Source of the DNA: Thermoplasmata archaeon
GTDB taxonomy: Archaea; Thermoplasmatota; Thermoplasmata; Lutacidiplasmatales; UBA184
Assembly (NCBI GenBank): GCA_021817245.1
Contig: JAKAVQ010000011.1
Location: 1-64,000 of the forward strand
Reading direction: 5' to 3'
Length of the DNA stretch: 64,000 nucleotides
Below the pieces are notes generated by a model. The model was not told the DNA's origin and ran no database searches. It saw only the letters and a list, made by a program, of their open reading frames with translations. A program made the position numbers and the translations under genes. Position 1 is the stretch's first letter. The number at the start of each line of letters is the position of its first letter. Below are positions 58,594 through 64,000 of this stretch, in pieces.

Positions 58594-59940
58594 ATGAGCG
58601 GAACCCGCGGCGACCGCGAGCAGGAGCGGGGCTCCGCCCCGGAGCTGATCCTCGCGGGACGAGCGCTCCTTAACGGGCGCCTCCAGCCGGTGGAGATCGC
58701 GATCGACGGGGAGGGACGAATCCAATCCCTCGGCCGGGTCCGGACCGGCGCCCCGCGGCACGACGTGGGCGACGCCGTGATCCTGCCGGCCGCGACCGAC
58801 CTCCACGTGCACTTCCGAGAGCCGGGCGGGGATCGCGGTGTCGAGAGCCTCGCCACCGGAACGGTCCAGGCGGCGCTCGGGGGGGTGACGCTCGTCGGCG
58901 ACATGCCGAACAACGACCCGCCGATCGCGGACCTCGACGCGCTCGAGTCGAAGCAGCGGCTCGTGGTCGGCCGCGCCGCCGTCGATGTTCTCCTCTACGC
59001 CACGCCGACTCGCGCCGCGGCGCTCGAGCCGCTCTCCCGGGCCGCCGGCGCGTTCAAGATCTACCTGAGCCCGACCACCGGGATCCGCGAGACGCTGCCG
59101 TCGGCCGCGCTCGGCCCCCTCCTCGAGCGGCTGGCCGCGCTCGGACTGCCGGTGACCGTTCATGCCGAGGAGCCCGACCGCTTCGGCGACCGGTCACCCC
59201 CCCGCGATCCCGTCGACTGGAACGCTCACCGCCCGCCCGAGGCGGAGACCGCCGCGATCGATCGGCTGCTGACGGCACCTGCGGGGCTGCGACTTCACGT
59301 CGCGCACGTGACGTTGCCGTCTTCGGTCGAACGGCTGCGCGCCGCCCGGGTCTCCTTCGAGGCCACCCCGCACCACCTCCTCCTCCACGACCGCTCGGGT
59401 CCCGACGCGCGATTCAAGGTGAACCCGCCCTTGCGCTCGGAGGCCGACCGCCGGGGGCTGTGGGAGGCGTTTCGACGAGGCGAGGTCCCGTGCGTCGCGA
59501 GCGACCATGCACCGCACGCTCCGGACCGAAAGGAGCTCCCGTTCGCGAAGGCCCCGAGCGGGATGCCGGGCGTCGAGACCCTCCTGCCGCTCCTCCTCGC
59601 CCGCTGCCGGAACGGAGAGCTCGAGCTCGCGACGCTCCTCAGAGCAGCGTGCGACCGGCCGGCGCGATGGCTCGGCCAGCCGCTGGGCCGGATCGCCCCG
59701 GGCCATCGGGCGAACCTGCTGGTCGTCGACTTCAAGGCGCGTACCCGCCTCGACGGAAAGCGGCTCCACGCGCCGTGCGGCTGGACAGCGTTCGAGGGCT
59801 GGGAGGCGATCTTTCCCCGGGAGCACTACCGGGACGGGCGACGGATCGTCGAAGGGGGGGAGTACGTCGGACGGCCCTCCGGGCGGCTTGTCCGGCCGGA
59901 GTACGCGCCGAGCGGCGGGCCCCGCCCGCCCCGACGGTAG
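58594..59940 (+). CDS. pyrC: Dihydroorotase
   Basis: The 448-residue protein has DLHVHFREPGGD (metal HxH), GGVTLVGDMPNNDPP, AFKIYLSPTTG with the lysine expected to be carboxylated, VTVHAEEPDR, LHVAHVTLP and VASDHAPHAPDRKELPF. It forms the ring of dihydroorotate in pyrimidine synthesis. The substrate loop and length fit the class I enzymes of archaea. TTCTTTACGG about 25 bases upstream may be the promoter. Confidence 0.95.
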   Translation: MSGTRGDREQERGSAPELILAGRALLNGRLQPVEIAIDGEGRIQSLGRVRTGAPRHDVGDAVILPAATDLHVHFREPGGDRGVESLATGTVQAALGGVTLVGDMPNNDPPIADLDALESKQRLVVGRAAVDVLLYATPTRAAALEPLSRAAGAFKIYLSPTTGIRETLPSAALGPLLERLAALGLPVTVHAEEPDRFGDRSPPRDPVDWNAHRPPEAETAAIDRLLTAPAGLRLHVAHVTLPSSVERLRAARVSFEATPHHLLLHDRSGPDARFKVNPPLRSEADRRGLWEAFRRGEVPCVASDHAPHAPDRKELPFAKAPSGMPGVETLLPLLLARCRNGELELATLLRAACDRPARWLGQPLGRIAPGHRANLLVVDFKARTRLDGKRLHAPCGWTAFEGWEAIFPREHYRDGRRIVEGGEYVGRPSGRLVRPEYAPSGGPRPPRR

Positions 59941-59949
59941 GTCCCCCGC

Positions 59950-60639
59950 TCAGGCGGACGGCGGGGAGGCCGGCGGCGCGGGAGGAGGGGAGGGACGTTC
60001 TGCCCGCCGCGGGGGCCATCCCGGGGCCAGTACGCCCGCGACCTGGAGCAGCAGGAGCAGGACCACAAGCGCAACGAGCGCGAGGAGCGGATAGTTGAGG
60101 TAGTTGAGGTAGTTCGAAACGACGGTCCAGTCCGAGCGCAGGACCATGCCCGCGTAGATCAGGCCGAGGGTGAACGGGATCGATCCGAGGAGGGTGTACA
60201 CTCCGAAGCGTACCGGTGGCATCTCGGCGGAGCCGGCCGGGTAGGAGATGTAGCTGCGGATGACGGGGAGCAGCCGGGCGACCCCCACCGTGACCTCGCC
60301 GCGGCGCGCGAAGTAGCGATCGACCCGCTCCAGATGCCGGGGCTCGAGCCGGAGCCGGCCGATGCCGAGCCCGGTGATGCGATGGCGCCACCAGCGGCCG
60401 ATCGCATAGGCGGCGAACGAGCCGACGAGGCCCCCCAGCAGCGAAACCCCGAGGGCACCTCCCAGGGAGAACGTCCCTTCGGCGACCAGGAAACCGGAGA
60501 AGGGCAGGATGACCTCGCTCGGCACGGGAGGTATCCCGAAGCTCTCGACGGCCATCAGGGCGAACAGCCCCGGTAGGCCGATCACGGTGAGGATGTTCGT
60601 GATGACGTTCGCGACACTGCCGACGATCGAGAACACCAC
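59950..60639 (-). CDS. DedA-family membrane protein
   Basis: The 229-residue protein has the DedA/SNARE-associated pattern: ESFGIPPVPSEVILPFSGFL, then GSFAAYAIGRWWR, the FARRGEVTVGVARLLPVIRSYISYPAGSAEM core and GSIPFTLGLIYAGMVL, with five or six helices. DedA proteins are proton-coupled or lipid-flipping transporters. The tail is Pro/Ala-rich. Confidence 0.9.
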   Translation of the reverse strand: MVFSIVGSVANVITNILTVIGLPGLFALMAVESFGIPPVPSEVILPFSGFLVAEGTFSLGGALGVSLLGGLVGSFAAYAIGRWWRHRITGLGIGRLRLEPRHLERVDRYFARRGEVTVGVARLLPVIRSYISYPAGSAEMPPVRFGVYTLLGSIPFTLGLIYAGMVLRSDWTVVSNYLNYLNYPLLALVALVVLLLLLQVAGVLAPGWPPRRAERPSPPPAPPASPPSA

Positions 60640-60666
60640 CGAAGATCCCCTCCGCGCTCCTTGGAG

Positions 60667-60921
60667 TTACGACCCCGGCGCCGGGGGAAAGACGAGACGG
60701 AAGGCGACGGGGAGGCGGGCGTTCGTGCGCGTGGGGATCCCGTCGAACTCGAGCGGCTGGGCACAGCCCCCGCACGAGACGGCCGGTCGCTGACGCCCGA
60801 GGGCGATCGACAGGGCTACCCCCACTTCGATCTCCCGCGGCCGCTCCGCGGCGGCTGCGACCGCGAGCCGAAGCTCCGTGAGGAGCTCCTCGTCCGTCAC
60901 GGTGGGAGAACGACCGGTCAT
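60667..60921 (-). CDS. Small CxxC protein of unknown function
   Basis: The 84-residue protein has an acidic helical N-terminus (TDEELLTELRLAVAAAAERP) and the central SCGGCAQPLEFDGIPTRT followed by LPVAFRLVF. The CxxC could bind zinc or act in redox chemistry. CTTAAGAAGG about 24 bases upstream on the minus strand is a likely promoter. It lies 27 bases before the DedA gene and may be co-transcribed with it. Confidence 0.6.
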   Translation of the reverse strand: MTGRSPTVTDEELLTELRLAVAAAAERPREIEVGVALSIALGRQRPAVSCGGCAQPLEFDGIPTRTNARLPVAFRLVFPPAPGS

Positions 60922-60978
60922 TGCACGAACGACCCCGTGGGCCTTCTTAAGCTGTGCACCGCTCGCGCGGTCCGGGCC

Positions 60979-61611
60979 TTAGCGCGACTTCTCGCTCGGC
61001 GGCGGGGACCCGGATCCGCTCTGGCTCCCCGTCTTGGGGGCCCTCTTCAGGATCTCGCCGCTGATCTTGTCGAGCTCCGCCATGAGGGAGTCGATGTCCG
61101 GCTCCTTCTCGGCCGCGGCGGCGCCCGCCACCGCGCCAGCGCCGCCGACGGCCGCAGCGGTCGAGGCCGGAGGAGAGACGTACGGAGGGGCTTGACCGAC
61201 ATCCTCCGGGGTCTCGAGGTAGGCCGGGGCGGCGGCCGGTGGGCCCGAGGGCGCCGCTGACGGGGGCGGCGCGCCCGGCCCCCTCGGTGGCGTCGACGGC
61301 GGCGACCCTCCCTGCCAGGCCGGGACGGCGCCGCCCGTGGGCGGGCGTCGGCGGCGGCGGACGAAGATCAGAACGAGGCCAAGGGCCGCCAGGACCACCA
61401 GGAGCCCGATCGCGGCGACCACCCAGCTCGGGATGCAGCTGGAGGCAGAGATTCCCGAACAGGGGGTCGAGGACGGCTGACCGTACTGGGAGGGCGTCTG
61501 GGCCTGAACGATCCCCACGTTCGGGGTCAGGGCAGCCGCGATCACCACGGCGAGCATGACCGCCCCCAGAAACAGGGGCACGATGCGCCGTCCTCGCCGT
61601 GCGGAAACCAT
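60979..61611 (-). CDS. Membrane-anchored Pro-rich protein
   Basis: The 210-residue protein has an N-terminal signal segment (VPLFLGAVMLAVVIAAALTP), a short external loop with two cysteines (PCSGISASSCIP), a membrane helix VVAAIGLLVVLAALGLVLIFV, then RRRRR on the cytoplasmic side and a long Pro/Ala/Gly-rich cytoplasmic tail. The end, PDIDSLMAELDKISGEILKR, forms a conserved-looking helix. This topology suggests a small scaffold or receptor; no family is recognised. Confidence 0.65.
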   Translation of the reverse strand: MVSARRGRRIVPLFLGAVMLAVVIAAALTPNVGIVQAQTPSQYGQPSSTPCSGISASSCIPSWVVAAIGLLVVLAALGLVLIFVRRRRRPPTGGAVPAWQGGSPPSTPPRGPGAPPPSAAPSGPPAAAPAYLETPEDVGQAPPYVSPPASTAAAVGGAGAVAGAAAAEKEPDIDSLMAELDKISGEILKRAPKTGSQSGSGSPPPSEKSR

Positions 61612-61793
61612 CGATTGGGGAGGGGAGCCGCCCTCCCTACTTAGGGATGCCGTCCACGGGTATGTATAGTTGCGGTACCGACGGCACGGGCCTACGCCGC
61701 ACCGGTGCCGGGGCCCTTCCGCGCGTCATTGGCCCCGGAAGGATCGGAGCGTACGATTTAGCGCGGCAGCCTGCTGCCGAGGGAAGGTGGTTC

Positions 61794-62264
61794 GTGACGT
61801 TTCCGTACGTCGAGGTCTTCCTCGCGCTCCTCTTCGCCTACATGGTCTACTCGGTCTGGGCGGGGCTCGATGGGCGGTACCCGATCGCGGCCGCCCTGGT
61901 GCTCCTGGTCGTCACGGCCGTCACCGACGCCCTCGGGGCGACCGCGGCGGCGAACACGCTCGCCGAGTACGTCTTCTTCCTTCTCGGCGCCGGCGTCGTG
62001 CTCCTGCTGGTGGAGCACGTGCGCGAGGGGCGGTCCGCGGCCCGCGGAGGCCCGGCCCCGGAGGCGCTAGCGGCGACCACGGAGGCCGTAGCGACCGATG
62101 CTCCGCACGAGGCGGAGAGGCCGGCCGAACAGCCGCTCGACCGCCTCGAGGAGCAATCGGTCTCCGTCGTCGATGCTGCGGGTCGCCAGGACGACGAGCG
62201 CGAACAGTCCGGCGATGGCCAGCCCGACCCCGGGCAACGACCACCACGGGACGCTGGGTCGTAG
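61794..62264 (+). CDS. Small membrane protein
   Basis: The first 90 residues contain three hydrophobic helices: VEVFLALLFAYMVYSVWAG, YPIAAALVLLVVTAVTDALG and TLAEYVFFLLGAGVVLLLVE. The frame then runs on about 65 residues as a charged tail antisense to the flippase gene; this part has shadow-like composition. The GTG at 61794 is chosen because GTACGATTTAGCG, a promoter-like word, lies about 35 bases upstream. No family is recognised. Confidence 0.55.
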   Translation: MTFPYVEVFLALLFAYMVYSVWAGLDGRYPIAAALVLLVVTAVTDALGATAAANTLAEYVFFLLGAGVVLLLVEHVREGRSAARGGPAPEALAATTEAVATDAPHEAERPAEQPLDRLEEQSVSVVDAAGRQDDEREQSGDGQPDPGQRPPRDAGS

Positions 62265-63626
62265 GGCGGCGAACAGGATCCCGAGCGGCAGCGCCGTCAG
62301 GAGGACGGGTACGGTGAAGTCCCGCCGAAAGGGGTGCACTCCCGAGGCCGTCGCGAGCTGCCCCAGCGACAGGCCGGTGTAGGCGACGTTCGCCCCGGCC
62401 CACGCGACCGCCGCGCCCGCGTAGCCGTAGGAGGGGATGAGGAGCAGGGAGAGGGCGAGATCGAGAAGACCCGCGGCGATCGCGTTGTACATCAGGAGGC
62501 GGGTCTGCCCGTAGGCGACCTGGGTCGTGTTCGACGGACCGAGGAGGGTCGTCAGGAACGAGCCGAGGACGGCGATCTGGAGGGGGACGACGACCAGGGT
62601 GTAGCTCGGTCCGTAGACGAACCCGAGCGAGCTCGCCGGGAGGAAGAAGAACAGGAGGAACAGCGGCAACGAGAACAGCAGCATCCACTTCGTGGCCGTG
62701 GCGTAGGTGATCGGGATCGATCCCGCGTCGTTCTGACGGAGGAACTTCGTGGCGACCGGGAGAAAGATGTAGCCGAGGGCGCTGATCCCGATCTGGAGCA
62801 ACCGCGCGAGCGTCAAGGACGCGGTATAGGTCCCGACCTCGCTCGAGTGGTAGATGCCGAGGATCACGGTGTCGCCCGAGCCGGTGACGCTCGCCATGAT
62901 GGTGACGACGAAGAGCGGAGCGGCGAAGCGCAGGAGCCGTCCCACCGCGTCCGGGCTTCGGGGCCCGGCAGGAAGATGCCGGGGTAGGCGGAGGAACACG
63001 TAGAGGACGAGCAGGCCCAGCGTGGCGATGTTCGCGAGCAGGTAGGCGAGAAGCGCCTCGCCGTAGCTGATCCCGTAGCTCGGTAGGACGAATGCGACCG
63101 CGAGGAAGCCGATGAAGAGGGCAGGGTTGACGATCTGCACGAAGAAGGCGTTCGGAGCGACGTCCTCGAACCCCTGGAAGATCGACGCGATCAGGGCTGC
63201 GATGATCGAGGTGCCGACCGAGATCGCGAAGAACTCGAGACCGAGGCCGATCTCGGGCTGACCGAGCGCCCGGCCGATCGGCCCAGCGAACAGCCACAGG
63301 ACGAGCGACGCAAGGAAGGCCGCGATCGCCCCGAGCAGGAGCGCCGCTCGGACGTACCCCCGTCGCTCGCTGTCGGACGCCGAGTAGGGGATGCTGCGGG
63401 CGATGGCGGTCGGGAGCCCGAGGGTGCCGAACGCGGAGAGCAGCGCGGCGAGCGTCAGCCCGAACGAGTAGGCGTTCCAGTCGGCCGGACTGATGCTGCG
63501 CACGAGCATCACTCGCGAGACGAACGTCAGGCCGACGAAACAGAGCGTGGAAACGAGGAGAAAAAGAGTCCCACGGGTGACGCTCGACAGCCCCTCCCGA
63601 ACCCCCGAGGCGGAGCCGGTGGCCAC
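62067..63626 (-). CDS. Polysaccharide flippase-like membrane protein
   Basis: The 519-residue protein has about 14 helices and typical Wzx signatures: FLLVSTLCFVGLTFVSRVML, LTLAALLSAFGTLGLPTAIAR, GSGDTVILGIYHSSEVGTYTASLTLARLLQ and the internal duplication. It is the second flippase-type gene in the window and unrelated in detail to the one at 13794. The following plus-strand gene across the promoter region is another membrane protein. TATA-like GCTATTTACC is at 63658-63667. Confidence 0.9.
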   Translation of the reverse strand: MATGSASGVREGLSSVTRGTLFLLVSTLCFVGLTFVSRVMLVRSISPADWNAYSFGLTLAALLSAFGTLGLPTAIARSIPYSASDSERRGYVRAALLLGAIAAFLASLVLWLFAGPIGRALGQPEIGLGLEFFAISVGTSIIAALIASIFQGFEDVAPNAFFVQIVNPALFIGFLAVAFVLPSYGISYGEALLAYLLANIATLGLLVLYVFLRLPRHLPAGPRSPDAVGRLLRFAAPLFVVTIMASVTGSGDTVILGIYHSSEVGTYTASLTLARLLQIGISALGYIFLPVATKFLRQNDAGSIPITYATATKWMLLFSLPLFLLFFFLPASSLGFVYGPSYTLVVVPLQIAVLGSFLTTLLGPSNTTQVAYGQTRLLMYNAIAAGLLDLALSLLLIPSYGYAGAAVAWAGANVAYTGLSLGQLATASGVHPFRRDFTVPVLLTALPLGILFAALRPSVPWWSLPGVGLAIAGLFALVVLATRSIDDGDRLLLEAVERLFGRPLRLVRSIGRYGLRGRR

Positions 63627-63657
63627 GACGCACTCCGGGGAACGCCTCGCGCCGGAC

Positions 63658-63667
63658 GGTAAATAGC
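63658..63667 (-). promoter_or_regulatory. TATA-like box of the second flippase gene
   Basis: GCTATTTACC on the minus strand stands 32-41 bases before the ATG at 63626. It lies back to back with the box for the plus-strand gene at 63688. Confidence 0.55.
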
Positions 63668-63687
63668 TGGCGATGGGCGGGAACGGT

Positions 63688-63697
63688 TCTATAAAGC
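63688..63697 (+). promoter_or_regulatory. TATA box of the terminal membrane protein gene
   Basis: TTCTATAAAG lies 19-28 bases before the GTG at 63716, consistent with a leaderless transcript. Confidence 0.65.
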
Positions 63698-63715
63698 GGA
63701 CCCCCTCGCGGACCC

Positions 63716-64000
63716 GTGCCCCTCCCCGGCCCCGGCGGCCCGCTCTGGGCGGTCGCGCTCCTGCTCGGCGCGGGGTCGGTCGCGGTCCTCGGCGAGCTCC
63801 TCCGTGCGGTCGCCGCCCGCGCGATCGGAACCTGGCGGGACGTCGGGCCGATCGAGCGGGTTGTCCTCGACGTCTACCTGGGTGGCGGGCTGCTCTACCT
63901 CCTCGCCGCGGTCCGGCTCGGGCTCTTTACGGCCCCGCTCGTCGCGGCGCTACCGATCGCTGCGGCGCTCCTCCTCCTCTTCGACGCGGGGCGGCGACGC
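63716..64000 (+). CDS. Membrane protein, cut by window end
   Basis: From the GTG at 63716 the frame is open to the last base, giving 95 residues. They include three hydrophobic segments, LWAVALLLGAGSVAVLGELL, VYLGGGLLYLLAAVRLGLF and APLVAALPIAAALLLLF. The open frame, TATA spacing and composition support a real gene. It may be a polytopic enzyme of glycan assembly given the divergent flippase, but too little is visible to name it. Confidence 0.65.
   Translation, partial: MPLPGPGGPLWAVALLLGAGSVAVLGELLRAVAARAIGTWRDVGPIERVVLDVYLGGGLLYLLAAVRLGLFTAPLVAALPIAAALLLLFDAGRRR

Overview
The window is a very GC-rich stretch of an archaeal chromosome. The evidence is: archaeal ribosomal proteins S12, S7 and L37Ae (eL43), elongation factor 2, a proteasome alpha subunit with SBDS and the exosome subunits Rrp4/Rrp41/Rrp42, RNA polymerase subunit P, RadB, family B DNA polymerase, type 4 uracil-DNA glycosylase, Trm1, TATA-like boxes about 25-35 bases before many starts, and a tRNA-Trp gene with a bulge-helix-bulge intron. 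RadB places it on the euryarchaeal side; together with the high GC, a GC-rich Thermoplasmatota lineage is the most likely source, but this is an inference from gene content only.

Layout. 1-3520 is an accessory region: a zinc-finger/HTH gene pair, several families of short repeats (one of them in inverted orientation), a small unknown gene and a tyrosine recombinase beside tRNA-Pro(CGG). 3566-8778 holds single metabolic genes (metallo-beta-lactamase fold, YCII-VOC fusion, luciferase-like oxidoreductase, NUDIX, NTF2-like, SRPBCC) and tRNA-Ala(TGC). 8800-10640 is a possible sulfur-handling cluster: a small zinc protein, a GcvH-like/TusA-like fusion and a rhodanese. 10773-18339 contains aIF1-like, an ABC-2 exporter operon, a flippase, a VOC protein, a MarR-MFS operon and the intron-containing tRNA-Trp. 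18467-22753 is a metal-chelate/cobalamin-type ABC importer with a convergent winged-helix regulator. 22787-31711 has uvrB-larE, a PPC-domain protein, an Lhr-type helicase, trm1, an NTPase and an Mtq2-like methyltransferase.

31407-34438 is a pfkB-moeA-purQ operon on the minus strand. 34533-38415 is a tightly packed plus-strand run (amidohydrolase, glycyl-tRNA synthetase, coiled-coil protein, UPF0200 kinase). 38425-43132 holds a coupled regulator/unknown gene pair, a metallophosphoesterase and a YyaL-type thioredoxin-domain protein. 43278-47688 is the conserved archaeal RNA/protein turnover operon (psmA, sbds, rrp4, rrp41, rrp42, rpl37ae, rpoP). 47697-53231 has a DoxX-like protein, radB, ogt, a pair of palindromes and the S12-S7-EF2 operon. 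53324-64000 contains udg, polB, an EamA transporter, purM, pyrC, DedA, small membrane proteins, a second flippase and a membrane protein cut by the window end.

The points most worth following up are the GcvH/TusA-like fusion that has arginine where the lipoyl lysine should be, the inverted repeats flanking a zinc-finger/HTH pair next to a tyrosine recombinase, the trm1 gene whose conserved N-terminal motif lies upstream of its only usable ATG, and the substituted P-loop of EF-2.
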